64,000 nt of DNA from Pseudomonas sp. SLFW. GTDB taxonomy: Bacteria; Pseudomonadota; Gammaproteobacteria; Pseudomonadales; Pseudomonadaceae. Location of the stretch: the NCBI RefSeq assembly GCF_009905615.1, contig NZ_JAAAKW010000004.1, positions 62,001-126,000 of the forward strand, in the 5' to 3' direction. A program made the translations under genes and the position numbers. Shown here one piece after another: positions 36,449-46,500 of the stretch. The notes beneath the pieces are model-generated. The model was not told the origin of the DNA. It ran no database searches and saw nothing but the letters and a program-made list of their open reading frames with translations. Within the stretch, counting starts at the first letter, position 1; each line of letters starts with the position of its first letter.

Positions 36449-37699
36449 TTATGTGACCGCCCTTAGCGTGGCTTCCAACCGTTCCAGCAACAGATCGGCA
36501 TGGTTGCGCTGGAACACCAGTGGCGGACGGATCTTGAGGACGTTGGCGGCGGGGCCGGTGGCGCTGATCAGCACCTGCCTGCGGCGCATGCCATTCACCG
36601 TCGCTGCCGCAATGCGGGTGGCGGGGGATTGGGTAGTGCGGTCTTCCACCAGTTCGACGCCGAGAAACAGGCCCTCGCCACGAACATCGCCGATCACTTC
36701 GAAGCGCTCGGCCAAGGCTTGCAACCCGCGTTTGAGGTAGCCGCCCACGTCATGGGCATTGGCCTGTAGGTTCTCATCGCGAAGCACGCCGAGCACTGCG
36801 TGCGCGGCTTTGCAAGACACGGGATTGCCGCCGTACGTATTGAAATAGCGCTGCTGACGGCCGAACTGGTCGAACAGCGTCGAGCGGCCCACCACGCCTG
36901 CGACGGGGTGGCCATTGCCCATGGGCTTGCCCAGGGTCACGAGGTCCGGAATCACGGCGTCGTGCTGAAATCCCCAGCGCTGCGCGCCGGTGCGGCCGAA
37001 TCCGGGCTGGACTTCATCGGCGATGTACAGGCCGCCAGCTTCGCGCACGCACTGAGCGGCAGCGGCCAGTTCGCCGTTGGATGGAGAAAACACACCGTCG
37101 CTGGAAAAAATGCTGTCCACCATCAACGCCGCAGGCTGGATGCCGTGAGCCCGCATGTCCGCGAGGGCGGCTTTGACGCTGGCCACGAAATGGTTGCCGC
37201 GATACGAATCCGGCGGGTCGAGCAAGCGCACATGGCTGGCGGTGGGCAGTCCAGTCGCCAATGACGGCGAGATTTCTGCCAGCGCGCTGGTGACGCCGTG
37301 ATAGGCCCAGCGTGTCACGAGAATCCCCGTGCCGCCGCTGTGACAGTGGGCGATGCGCAGCGCGAGGTCATTGGCCTCGCTGCCGGTGCAGGTCATGGTC
37401 AGGTTGTTCAGGGACTCGGGAAATTCGCTGAGCAAATCTTCGGCGTAGAAGACGATCGCCGAGTGCAGGTAACGCGTATGGGTGTTGAGCTGCGCGCTCT
37501 GTTCGGCAATCGCCCGCACCACCGCCGGGTGGCAGTGGCCCACGGAAGCCACGTTGTTGTAGGCGTCCAGAAAGGGCGTGCCGTTCTGGTCGAACAGCCA
37601 GACGCCTTCGCCCCGCACCGGTGCGAAGGGTTCTTCGTAAAACAGGCGGTAGCTGGCGCCGAGGGCATGCTCGCGGCGGGAAAGCAGATCGGAACTCAT
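36449..37699 (-). CDS. Class III PLP enzyme of the ETNPPL/AGXT2L phospho-lyase type
   Basis: A 416-residue class III aminotransferase-fold PLP enzyme. The motifs DAYNNVASVGHCHPAVV, FNTYGGNPVSCKAAHAVL and VLKIRPPLVF resemble ethanolamine-phosphate phospho-lyase and 5-phosphohydroxy-L-lysine phospho-lyase (AGXT2L1/2) more than ordinary transaminases. The PLP lysine lies in DLVTLGKPMGNGHPVAG. The gene follows a hydroxylysine-kinase-like gene with a four-base overlap, mirroring the two-step kinase and lyase logic of those pathways. An omega-transaminase function is the alternative. ATG 37699 is chosen over a longer frame to 37843 that lies inside the kinase gene. Confidence 0.8.
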   Translation of the reverse strand: MSSDLLSRREHALGASYRLFYEEPFAPVRGEGVWLFDQNGTPFLDAYNNVASVGHCHPAVVRAIAEQSAQLNTHTRYLHSAIVFYAEDLLSEFPESLNNLTMTCTGSEANDLALRIAHCHSGGTGILVTRWAYHGVTSALAEISPSLATGLPTASHVRLLDPPDSYRGNHFVASVKAALADMRAHGIQPAALMVDSIFSSDGVFSPSNGELAAAAQCVREAGGLYIADEVQPGFGRTGAQRWGFQHDAVIPDLVTLGKPMGNGHPVAGVVGRSTLFDQFGRQQRYFNTYGGNPVSCKAAHAVLGVLRDENLQANAHDVGGYLKRGLQALAERFEVIGDVRGEGLFLGVELVEDRTTQSPATRIAAATVNGMRRRQVLISATGPAANVLKIRPPLVFQRNHADLLLERLEATLRAVT

Positions 37700-38760
37700 G
37701 CGGCCTCCGGTGTGCAGGCATTGATCAGCGCTTGGGTCAGTTGCCCAGCGGGCAGGGCGACCAGCGATTGCAGGTTGCGCCAAGTGGTGCTGAGGTTGCG
37801 CAGCACGTAGGCGCGGTTGTCCGGGTACAGGCTTGCTCGCCATTGGGCGATGGTGATCGCCATGGCCATGCGCATGGCGATCAGGTCGCCGAGGACCTCA
37901 AGCTCTTCGCGCAGCAACGGAATGCGTCTGGAGTAGGCAGCAGCAAAGGCCTTGATTTGCCAGAGCGGGTCGGCGGCGTCAGCGTCGAACTGGTACGACA
38001 GCGCAGTGCCCAAATCATTGATAAGAGGGGCGAACAGGGCGTCACCAAAATCGATGATGGCCGTCACTCGGGTGCCGGTCGCGGCATCGAGCATGACATT
38101 GTGCGGGTTCAGGTCGTTATGGATAACTTGCGCGCGCAGCTTGGCCAGTCGAGGCTTCACGTGGGTTTCGTGGCGGTCCATCAGCGCGGTCACCAGCGGT
38201 TGTTGCGCGGCGTCCACGCAGTGCAAGTGAGGGCGGGTGCGTTCGGCATGGCCCACATCCCACAGCAGATTGCGCTGCGCACCGGGGTGCTGAAAGTTGT
38301 TCAACGCCAGATTGACGTCCGCCAGGATCGTGCCCAACTGATGCATCAGCGCCATGCTGGGCGTGCCCTGATTCTGCGAAATGCCTTCCAGGTAGGTCAC
38401 CGCGCGTACGGTGAAATGCTGTTCACCGACCCGCACGCAGGGCTCGAACTCACCGTTCAATGCCGCCAGCACGCGAGGCACCGGAAGGTGGGCGCCATGG
38501 CGCTCGATGTGCAACAGGGCCTGCGTCTGGAAGTGGGTGACGCTGGGGCTTTCCGCTGGATTGATGACTTTCAGCACGTACGCGCCCCGATCGGAGCGCA
38601 CGAGAAAATTCGTATCCCGTTCCCCGTTCAGCGGCTGAATCGTCCCGTTCAGGCCGTAGACCTGCGCGGCCATTTCCAGCGCTCTGCGTTCGTCCACCTC
38701 GGGCGCTTGGGTCGTCATGAGCTTCGCGCAGGAGACGTCAGTCATCACTGCTTCAGACAT
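37696..38760 (-). CDS. Aminoglycoside-phosphotransferase-fold kinase, hydroxylysine-kinase-like
   Basis: A 354-residue kinase of the APH family. The catalytic loop is VIHNDLNPHNVMLD and the metal-binding DFG equivalent is AIIDFGDALFAPLINDLG. The N-lobe has FLVRSDRGAYVLKVINP. Length and motifs resemble hydroxylysine kinase (AGPHD1) and homoserine-kinase type II. Fused or adjacent APH kinase plus AGXT2L-type lyase genes are common in bacteria, supporting phosphorylation of an amino alcohol or hydroxy-amino acid followed by lyase cleavage. It overlaps the SDR gene by 8 bases upstream. Substrate is unproven. Confidence 0.8.
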   Translation of the reverse strand: MSEAVMTDVSCAKLMTTQAPEVDERRALEMAAQVYGLNGTIQPLNGERDTNFLVRSDRGAYVLKVINPAESPSVTHFQTQALLHIERHGAHLPVPRVLAALNGEFEPCVRVGEQHFTVRAVTYLEGISQNQGTPSMALMHQLGTILADVNLALNNFQHPGAQRNLLWDVGHAERTRPHLHCVDAAQQPLVTALMDRHETHVKPRLAKLRAQVIHNDLNPHNVMLDAATGTRVTAIIDFGDALFAPLINDLGTALSYQFDADAADPLWQIKAFAAAYSRRIPLLREELEVLGDLIAMRMAMAITIAQWRASLYPDNRAYVLRNLSTTWRNLQSLVALPAGQLTQALINACTPEAA

Positions 38761-39487
38761 GCTGACCACCGTTGACGTGGATTTCCGAGCCGTTCACGTA
38801 CGACGCGCCGCTGGTGCAGAGGAAATACACCAGCGACGCGACTTCTTCAGGCTTGCCCAGGCGGTGCATCGGCACCAGCCGTTCGACGATGTCTGCGGTG
38901 CCGGGGGAGAGGATCGACGTGTCGATTTCTCCCGGCGCAATGGCGTTGACCCGTACGCCGTGACGACCGAAGTCGTAGGCCATTTCCCGGGTCAGGGCCG
39001 AGAGCGCGGCTTTAGACGTGGAGTAGCAGACCCCGGCAAACGGGTGCACTTTCGAGCCAGCAATCGAGGTGACGTTGATGATGCTGCCTTTCGCGGCCTT
39101 GAGTTCATCAAACAGGCCCCGCGCCAGCAGTGCGGTAGAGAACAGGTTGACGTTGAACACTTTGGTCCAGGTCGCGTAGTCGGATTCCAGAACGCCCATT
39201 CGCGCACCTTCCGGACCTTTGGGTGATATGCCGGCGTTATTGACCAGCGCGTCCAGGCGTCCACCGAGCTTGTCCTTGATCGCCGCCATGCTGTCGCTGA
39301 CGCTGTCGATGTCTTCCAGATCGAGGTGAATGTGGTTGAGCAGGCCTTCCGCCCACGGGCATTCCGCGACCCAATCCTGCCGGGATGCGGTGAAGATTTC
39401 CCAGCCCGCAGCGTGGAAATGCTTGACGGTGGCATGACCGATACCGCGGCTGGCGCCGGTCAACAGGAGCGTCTTCTTGGCAGTCAT
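38753..39487 (-). CDS. Short-chain dehydrogenase/reductase
   Basis: A 244-residue classical SDR. NAD(P) binding is LTGASRGIGHA, then NNAG, catalytic YSTSK (YxxxK, about residue 155) and VNAIAPGEIDT. It ends with ASYVNGSEIHVNGGQH. It is the first gene of the three-gene operon with the kinase and PLP enzyme. A ten-base perfect palindrome lies 27 bases before its ATG and a GntR regulator gene lies next door. It likely handles an alcohol or aldehyde in that pathway; substrate not readable. Confidence 0.85.
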   Translation of the reverse strand: MTAKKTLLLTGASRGIGHATVKHFHAAGWEIFTASRQDWVAECPWAEGLLNHIHLDLEDIDSVSDSMAAIKDKLGGRLDALVNNAGISPKGPEGARMGVLESDYATWTKVFNVNLFSTALLARGLFDELKAAKGSIINVTSIAGSKVHPFAGVCYSTSKAALSALTREMAYDFGRHGVRVNAIAPGEIDTSILSPGTADIVERLVPMHRLGKPEEVASLVYFLCTSGASYVNGSEIHVNGGQHV

Positions 39488-39513
39488 GATGGTCTCTCCG
39501 TAGGTATGAAGTT

Positions 39514-39523
39514 TGATGCATCA
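39514..39523. promoter_or_regulatory. Palindromic candidate GntR operator
   Basis: TGATGCATCA is a perfect 10-base palindrome between the GntR gene and the SDR operon, about 27 bases upstream of the SDR start. Its size and symmetry suit a FadR/FCD-type GntR dimer. Binding is inferred only. Confidence 0.4.
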
Positions 39524-39568
39524 TGTTTTTTAGCCGAGTGATGTGTCAATAGGCCCTTGAAAATGACG

Positions 39569-40249
39569 TCACTCGTCGAGTGCTTCCTGACTGACGGCGA
39601 TGAATTCCAGCATCTTCTGGTTGCCGTCCATGATGTCGGTCTGGATCGCGTGTCTGGCGGCGGCCGCATCTTTTTGGCGAAGGGCGCTGAGCACTTCCAC
39701 GTGATGTTCGATGGCCATGGTCAGGGAAAAGTGGGCGTACGCCTGAGCGATCAAAGGGCCTGCGCGCATCCACAGGCTGTCCAGATAACCCCGCAGCAGG
39801 GGCATGCGCGCCGCTTCGGCGATCAGAAAGTGAAACTCGCTGTTGAGTCGCAGCGCTTCGGGCACGTCATGCCTTTCGATGGCCTGAAGGTTGAGCTGGA
39901 TATTGGTGTCGATGCGCGTGATGTCGGCCTCTGTGGCCACGTTGGCAGCGGCCTCGGCGCCGAGGCCTTCGAGGTTGAAGCGCAGGGTGCGGATTTCCAG
40001 ATACGCTTCGCGATCCAGCACCGGAACCCGAATGTCCTTCGGGGTCTTGAGCACCAACGCCTTCTCCTTCGCCAGTTGCAGGATGGCGTCGCGGACCGGC
40101 GTGACACTGGTGCCCAGCTGGGCGGCCAGTTCCCGGATCCGCAGCCGGTCATCCGGCTTGAGCCCGCCGGTGATCAGCGCGTTGCGCAACTGCGAGTAGA
40201 CGTTGGAGCCCAGATAGGTATGGGCGATGGTGTCGAGCGGGTAGGACAT
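39569..40249 (-). CDS. GntR family transcriptional regulator (FCD domain)
   Basis: A 226-residue FadR-subfamily GntR regulator. The N-terminal winged helix is recognisable in SQLRNALITGGLKPDDRLRI and ELAAQLGTSVTPVRDAILQL. The C-terminal FCD ligand-binding domain includes DTNIQLNLQAIERHDV and LRLNSEFHFLIAEAA with metal-site histidines. It is transcribed leftward, 81 bases before the SDR operon start, and diverges from the Rid gene. It probably responds to a small organic acid or amino acid from the pathway. Confidence 0.9.
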   Translation of the reverse strand: MSYPLDTIAHTYLGSNVYSQLRNALITGGLKPDDRLRIRELAAQLGTSVTPVRDAILQLAKEKALVLKTPKDIRVPVLDREAYLEIRTLRFNLEGLGAEAAANVATEADITRIDTNIQLNLQAIERHDVPEALRLNSEFHFLIAEAARMPLLRGYLDSLWMRAGPLIAQAYAHFSLTMAIEHHVEVLSALRQKDAAAARHAIQTDIMDGNQKMLEFIAVSQEALDE

Positions 40250-40386
40250 GAGTCACCAAGTGCCGAGGCGTATGACGGGCGACTATACAACAGGATGCCC
40301 GTGGCTCTCCCGCGTTGAATGGCCCTCAATGACCGAAAGCGAGGGATTTGTGTCGTTCGTTTTCCCTCAAGCAACGCTTAGGCTTC

Positions 40387-40416
40387 ACAGCCACAGACAG
40401 CGCTACGTGTGGCTGT
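40387..40416. promoter_or_regulatory. Inverted repeat between GntR and Rid-family genes
   Basis: ACAGCCAC and GTGGCTGT form an 8-base inverted repeat with a 14-base spacer, 24 bases before the Rid start. It may be part of a shared operator or a transcript leader hairpin. Confidence 0.35.
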
Positions 40417-40440
40417 CGCATGATGTGATGAGGATTGAAC

Positions 40441-40854
40441 ATGAGCAAATCAGTCGTAGAGATTCCCGAAGGCAACGACGTGTTCGGCGTGAGCACCCAA
40501 GCGTTCACCGACTGGCAATATGCCCCGGCGGTCAGGGCCGGTGGGCTGTTGTTTGTCGCAGGATTGGTGGGTGTGAAAGCGGACGGCACCGTGCCGGTTT
40601 CCGTTGCTGAACAGACCGAACTGGCCTTTCAGCGCATCGCTGAGGTGTTGCGTCTGGAAGGGTTGGGCATGGGCGATCTGGTGGAGGTCGTCAGTTATCA
40701 CGTGGACCTGAAACAGCACCTCGACGATTTCCTGCCGGTCAAGAAGCGGCATTTCGTCGAGCCGTTCCCGGCGTGGACGTTGATCGGTATCGAAGCGCTT
40801 GGGTTGCCGGAGCTCAAGATCGAGATCAAGGTCGTCGCGGCCTTGAAGGTTTGA
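40441..40854 (+). CDS. Rid-family protein (YjgF/YER057c/UK114) with altered active site
   Basis: A 137-residue Rid-fold protein (MSKSVVEIPEGND onward). RAGGLLFVAGLVGVKADG and the GDLVEVVSYHVDL segment fit. In RidA an arginine in FPAR is needed for imine deaminase activity; here the corresponding position reads FPAWTLIGIEA, so that arginine appears replaced. It is thus probably one of the non-RidA Rid subfamilies. It diverges from the GntR gene with a shared 191-base gap. GAGGA lies before ATG 40441. Confidence 0.85.
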   Translation: MSKSVVEIPEGNDVFGVSTQAFTDWQYAPAVRAGGLLFVAGLVGVKADGTVPVSVAEQTELAFQRIAEVLRLEGLGMGDLVEVVSYHVDLKQHLDDFLPVKKRHFVEPFPAWTLIGIEALGLPELKIEIKVVAALKV

Positions 40855-40917
40855 TTGACCCTGTCGGATGACGCGTGCCTCAACGTCCAGGCTTGCGGCC
40901 TCGCGTGAGGCCGCCGG

Positions 40918-41895
40918 TTATGGCGCGATGGCGAGGGCGTCGTCCACACCCTTCTGATGAGAGAGCCGACGGACGCTTTGTGGTGGATGGCCGGTCACTC
41001 TGATGAACGCTCGGCGCATGCGTTCCGGGTCTCTGAACCCGACCGAATGGGCGATCAGCTCGATGGGCTCGGCGCTTCGCTCGACGCGCTGCCTGGCCAC
41101 TTCAACGCGCAAGCGTTCGACGGCCTTCGCGGGCGTTTCACCCGTTTCCATCAGAAAAGCTCGGCCAAATTGACGCGGACTCAGGCAGGCGATGGCGGCC
41201 AGGTGTTCGGTTGACAGCTGCTCGTGCAGATGCTCGCGCATGTAGGTCAGCACCTCGCGCATGCGGTCGGTGGCGGGCTCCATGTCGGCCATGGCTGAGA
41301 ACTGCGATTGCCCGCCAGGACGGCGGTGATAAACGACCAGCAGCCTTGCGACTTCGTGGGAAACGGCGCTGCCCAGATCTTCTTCGATCATCGCCAACGC
41401 TTGATCGATGCCCGCCGTCACGCCTGCTGACGTCCAGATGCCGCCTTCCTTGACGAAAATCCGGTTCGGCTCGACCTTCACTTTCGGGAATTGACGTTGC
41501 AACTGCGCCGTCTGCTTCCAGTGCGTCGTGGCCCGACGTCCGTCCAGCAAACCCGCCTCGGCCAGGAAAAACGCGCCGGTGCACACGCTGGCGACGCGTC
41601 GGGTGCCTTTGGCCGCGGCCCTGGCCAAGTGATCCGAGATGTCGGGAAGATCGTACGGTCTGGACAATAGATCGGCGCCCACCACCGTCAACGTGTCGTA
41701 AGGCTTGGACCTGATCTTGCTCGCTGTCACCTCCAGACCGGAAGAACTCCTGACTGGACCGCCCGATTGCGACACCACGAAACACCGATAGGGATCAGGC
41801 ACGCCCACCCCCTTGGCCAGCTCGAACGCCGCCAGCGGACCCGTGAGGTCGAGAATCTGGAAGCCGGGGAAGATCAGGAAGGCGATATCACGCAT
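40918..41895 (-). CDS. GlxA/FtrA-type AraC family transcriptional regulator
   Basis: A 325-residue regulator with a DJ-1/PfpI-like N-terminal domain (about 1-195) and a C-terminal AraC double helix-turn-helix. The N-domain has PGFQILDLTGPLAAFELA and a nucleophile-elbow-like VASVCTGAFFLAEAGLL. The HTH region shows LAAIACLSPRQFGRAFL and IAHSVGFRDPERMRRAF. It lies 444 bases from and divergent to the RND efflux operon, so it could be that operon's regulator (inference). Members usually sense small metabolites. Confidence 0.9.
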   Translation of the reverse strand: MRDIAFLIFPGFQILDLTGPLAAFELAKGVGVPDPYRCFVVSQSGGPVRSSSGLEVTASKIRSKPYDTLTVVGADLLSRPYDLPDISDHLARAAAKGTRRVASVCTGAFFLAEAGLLDGRRATTHWKQTAQLQRQFPKVKVEPNRIFVKEGGIWTSAGVTAGIDQALAMIEEDLGSAVSHEVARLLVVYHRRPGGQSQFSAMADMEPATDRMREVLTYMREHLHEQLSTEHLAAIACLSPRQFGRAFLMETGETPAKAVERLRVEVARQRVERSAEPIELIAHSVGFRDPERMRRAFIRVTGHPPQSVRRLSHQKGVDDALAIAP

Positions 41896-42069
41896 CTCAG
41901 TACCTATTCAAGCATCGTGAATTCCACTCTGTGACGTCTGTGTTCCTTGCGACACACGTCTGTGACCCGCCGATGATCCGCCAGATCCGGAACGATGCAA
42001 AGGGCGTAAAACCCGCAAAAACCGTCATCGTCACAGGAGGTCGCGGAAGCACCGCGAGACGCTGCCCTC

Positions 42070-42093
42070 TGTAGGCGCGAATTCATTCGCGAA
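42070..42093. repeat. Single REP-like palindrome
   Basis: TGTAGG followed by CGCGAATTCATTCGCGAA matches one half of the REP doublets at 61936-62160. It lies in the 444-base gap 41896-42339 between the AraC gene and the efflux operon. The rest of that gap shows a repeated ACGTCTGTG near 41940 and 41960 but no credible gene; frames there are low-complexity shadows. Confidence 0.6.
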
Positions 42094-42339
42094 AAAGGCC
42101 CAGACGCTGGGGGGGTTACTGCGAACGTTTCCTTCATGGCGTTAAAGGAGGGAACTACGTCCTTTTCCCTGTGCGTTGCGGTGACGAAAATGCCCACCGT
42201 TTCATGAGCAGGCGTCCTTGAGCGCCTCAACACCCATGGCATCGAACACGTCCCGCGACTGTGCAGCCTCCGTCTGGATACGGCAGAAGGGGGTGGGCGG
42301 CCGTTCGATCTACGGATCATTGACCGACTCGGAGCCCCT

Positions 42340-43479
42340 ATGACAACCCTATTGAAGCCGCGCCTGGCCCTCGTTCTGGCGGGCAGCTGTTTACTTGCCG
42401 CTGGCGTGACGTATGGCCTGATGGAACGTACACAGCAGGCGGTCGCACAGGAAGCGCCACATTTGCCGGTGGTCGATGTGGCGGTGGTGAAGCAGCAGAA
42501 CGTGACCGACTGGCAGTTCTACTCGGGGCGTTTGAGCGCCGTGGAGCGGGTGGATGTTCGGCCGCAAGTCTCCGGCACGCTGACGTTCGTCAACATCCAT
42601 GACGGGCAGATGGTGAAACAGGGTGACGTGCTGTTCGTGATCGACCCGCGCCCCTATCAGGCGCAGGTGGACCGGGCAAAAGGCGAGGTCGCAGCGGCCA
42701 GGGCGCGGATGGCCTACACGCAGAATGATTGGGCGAGGGCGCAACGGCTCCTGGCTGAAAATGCCATCGCCCGGCGCGACTACGACGAAAAAAACAATGC
42801 CGCGCTGGAGGCCGTCGCCCATCTGAAAACCGCCGAGGCCACGTTGAAGGCTGCCGAAATCAACTTGGCTTACACCCAGGTTATCGCGCCGATTTCAGGG
42901 CGGGTCTCCCGCGCTGAAGTGACGTTGGGCAACCTCGTGCATGCGGGCGCCGGTGCGGAATCGCTGACCACCGTCATGTCCATGGACCCGATCTACGCCG
43001 AGTTCAATGCCGACGAACAGACGTACTTGAAATACATCCGCAGCGTAGGCCGCAACGGCAAGGTGCCGGTCGACCTCGGGCTGGGCAACGAGACCGGCTA
43101 TTCGCGCCGTGGCGTCATTCAATCCGTCGACAACGCCCTCGACACCTCATCCGGCACCATCCGTGTGCGGGCGCGCTTCGACAACGCCGATGGCGCGCTG
43201 CTGCCCGGTCTGTATGCGCGGCTCAAGGTCGGGGGCAGCGAGCCCTATCCCGCGCTGCTGATGGACGACGCCGCCATGGGCACCGATCAGGACAAGCGGT
43301 TCGCCTACGTCGTCGGCGATGACGATCACGTCGTGTACCGCCAGGTCGTTCTCGGCGATCTGCAGGGCAACGAACGCATCGTCAAGTCCGGATTGAAGGA
43401 GGGCGAACGGGTGGTCGTCAGCGGGCTGCAACGGGTACGTCCGGGAGACAAAGTATCTATCGGCACATCGGTGCAATAG
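42340..43479 (+). CDS. RND efflux periplasmic adaptor subunit, MexE-like
   Basis: A 379-residue membrane fusion protein. N-terminal membrane anchor, then the lipoyl-like segment RVDVRPQVSGTLTFVNIHDG and VKQGDVLFVIDPRPYQAQVD, a coiled-coil hairpin, and the second lipoyl half at ISGRVSRAEVTLGNLVHAG. The beta-barrel and membrane-proximal domains follow to residue 379. Strong similarity pattern to MexE of MexEF-OprN pumps. First gene of a three-gene pump operon. GGAG stands 6 bases before the ATG. Confidence 0.92.
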   Translation: MTTLLKPRLALVLAGSCLLAAGVTYGLMERTQQAVAQEAPHLPVVDVAVVKQQNVTDWQFYSGRLSAVERVDVRPQVSGTLTFVNIHDGQMVKQGDVLFVIDPRPYQAQVDRAKGEVAAARARMAYTQNDWARAQRLLAENAIARRDYDEKNNAALEAVAHLKTAEATLKAAEINLAYTQVIAPISGRVSRAEVTLGNLVHAGAGAESLTTVMSMDPIYAEFNADEQTYLKYIRSVGRNGKVPVDLGLGNETGYSRRGVIQSVDNALDTSSGTIRVRARFDNADGALLPGLYARLKVGGSEPYPALLMDDAAMGTDQDKRFAYVVGDDDHVVYRQVVLGDLQGNERIVKSGLKEGERVVVSGLQRVRPGDKVSIGTSVQ

Positions 43480-43561
43480 CCATGAGTGAACGACATGTCC
43501 ATCCGCCGTTCGGCCACGCCGGCAACGCTCGATTCCGCACGCTCACGCAGAAGACTGACTC

Positions 43562-46500
43562 ATGAAAATTTCCAACTTCTTTATCGACCGTCCTATCTTC
43601 GCAGGCGTGCTGTCGGTGCTGATTCTGCTGGGCGGGCTGATTGCGATTTTCCGCCTGCCTATCGCCGAATACCCCGAGGTCGTGCCGCCGTCGGTGACGG
43701 TCAGCACCCAATACCCTGGCGCCAATCCGAAAGTCATCGCCGAAACCGTCGCCGCGCCCCTGGAAGAAAAGATCAACGGCGTCGAGAACATGCTGTACAT
43801 GCAATCCCAGGCGAACAGCGACGGCAACTTGACCCTCACCGTGACCTTTGCCTTGGGCACCGACCCGGACCTGGCGACCCAGTTGGTGCAGAACCGGGTC
43901 AATCAGGCCTTGCCCCGGTTGCCTGAAGACGTGCAGCGCCTGGGTGTCACCACGCAAAAGAGCACGTCCTCGCTGGTGCTGTTTCTGCACTTGGTGTCGC
44001 CGAACGGCCGCTATGACAACACCTACCTGCGCAATTACGCGTTGCGCAACGTGAAGACCAGATTCGAGCGCATCCATGGCGTCGGTCGCGTCGACTTGTG
44101 GGGCTCGGGTGACTATTCGATGCGGGTCTGGCTGGACCCCGCCAAGGTCGCACAACGCAACCTCACCGCGCTGGACGTGGTCAACGCGATCAAGGAACAA
44201 AACATTCAGGTGGCGGCGGGGGCTGTAGGCGCAGCGCCTGCGGCACCGGGCACGGCCATGCAATTGACCGTCAACGCACAGGGTCGCCTGAAAACCGTTT
44301 CCGAGTTCGAAGACATCGTGCTCAAGACCGGCGCCAACGGGGCCGTCACCCATCTTCGGGATGTGGCGCGGGTGGAGCTGGCCGCAACGGAATACGGCCT
44401 GCGCGCTTTGCTCGACAACCAACCGGCGGTGTCCTTGGCGATTTACCAGACGCCGGGGGCCAACGCGCTGGACATCTCCGACGAGATCCGCGCACAGCTG
44501 GTGGACCTGAGCGCTGAGTTCCCGACGGACTTGGAATACCGGCTGGTGTACGACCCGACGCGCTTCGTCAAATCCAGCATCCAGGCGGTCATCCACACCC
44601 TGCTCGAAGCCATCGCCCTCGTCGTGGTGGTGGTCATCGTGTTCCTGCAATCGTGGCGCACGTCGTTGATTCCCCTGATCGCCGTGCCGGTTTCGATCAT
44701 CGGCACCTTTGCGTTGCTGCTGGTGTTCGGTTACTCCATCAACGCGTTGTCGCTGTTCGGCATGGTGCTGGCGATCGGTATCGTGGTCGATGACGCGATC
44801 GTCGTCGTGGAAAACGTCGAGCGCAACATCGCCAGCGGACTCGCCCCCCGAGAGGCGACGTATCAGGCGATGCAGGAAGTCAGCGGGCCGATCATCGCCA
44901 TCGCCCTGACCCTGATCGCAGTGTTCGTGCCGCTGGCCTTCATGAGCGGCCTCACCGGCCAGTTTTACAAACAGTTCGCGATGACCATTGCGATCTCCAC
45001 CGTCATTTCCGCGTTCAACTCCCTGACGCTCTCACCGGCCTTGACCGCGCTGCTGCTGCGCGGTCATGACGCGCCGGAAGACTGGCTGACACGTGGGATG
45101 AACAGGGTATTCGGACGAGGTTTTCGCGCGTTTAACCACGTCTTTCATCGCGGCTCGGAGCGCTATTCGAAGGGAGTGAACGGCGTCATCCGGCACAAGG
45201 GCAGCATGCTGATGATCTATGCGGTGTTGCTGGGGCTGACCGTGCTGATCGCCAAGGTCGTGCCGGGCGGGTTTCTGCCGCAACAGGACAAGGAATACCT
45301 GGTCACCATCGCCCAGTTGCCGAACGGCGCGTCCCTCGATCGCACCGAAGAGGTGATTCGCCAGATGAGCGAGATCGTCATGCATCAGCCTGGCGCGGCC
45401 CATGCCGTGGGCTATCCGGGGCTGTCAGTGAACGGGTTCATGAACAGTTCGAGCGCCGGCATCGTGTTCGTGCCGCTCAAGCCCTTTGCCGAACGTCAGG
45501 GGGCCGACGAAACGGCGGCGGCCATTGTCGCGTCGCTGAACCAGAAGTTCGCCAGCATCAAGGGGGCCTACGTCGCGGCCTTCCCGCCACCCCCCATTCT
45601 CGGCCTCGGCACCCTCGGCGGGTTCAAGATGCAGCTCGAAGACCGCGCTGACCTGGGTTATGAGGCGTTGGACAAGGCCGCCAAGGCGTTCATGGCCGAA
45701 GCCGCCAAAACCCCGGAACTGGGCGGATCACTGAGCAACTACCAGATCAACTTCCCGCAGTTGAACATCGAGCTGGACCGGGTGAAGGCCAAGCAGCTCG
45801 GGGTCTCCGTGTCCGATGTGTTCAGCACACTGCAGGTCTACCTCGGTTCGCTGTACGCCAACGACTTCAACGCGTTTGGTCGGGTGTATCAGGTGCGGGT
45901 CCAGGCCGACGCGCCTTTCCGTCAACGGGCCGACGACATTCTTCAGTTAAAGACGCGTAACGACCGGGGGGAAATGGTGCCGCTGTCCTCGCTGTTGCAC
46001 GTGACACCGACGTACGGCCCGGACATGGTCGTGCGCTACAACGGCTACACGGCTGCCGATATCAATGGCGGCCCGGCGCCCGGTTATTCCTCGGGCCAGG
46101 CGCAGGCAGCGGCTGAGCGTATTGCGTTACAGGTCTTGCCCCAAGGCGTGAAGTTCGAATGGACCGACCTGACCTATCAGCAAGTGCTGGCCGGTAACGC
46201 GGGGCTGTGGGTGTTCCCGATCAGCGTGCTGCTGGTGTTCCTGGTGCTGGCGGCGTTGTACGAAAGCCTGACCCTGCCGCTGGCAGTGATCATGATCGTG
46301 CCGATGAGTGTGCTGTGCGCCTTGACCGGTGTGTGGCTGACCCACGGCGACAACAACATCTTCACCCAGATCGGCTTGATGGTGTTGGTTGCCCTGGCAT
46401 CAAAAAACGCGATTCTGATGGTCGAGTTCGCGCGAGAGCTGGAACACGACGGCTACACGCCATTGCGCGCCGCCATCGAAGCCAGTCGGCTGCGTTTGCG

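Noticed and set aside
41904..42320. 138-residue minus-strand frame in the AraC/efflux gap
   Set aside because: It spans the REP palindrome, has low-complexity arginine- and serine-rich composition and no ribosome-binding site, so it is unlikely to be a gene.
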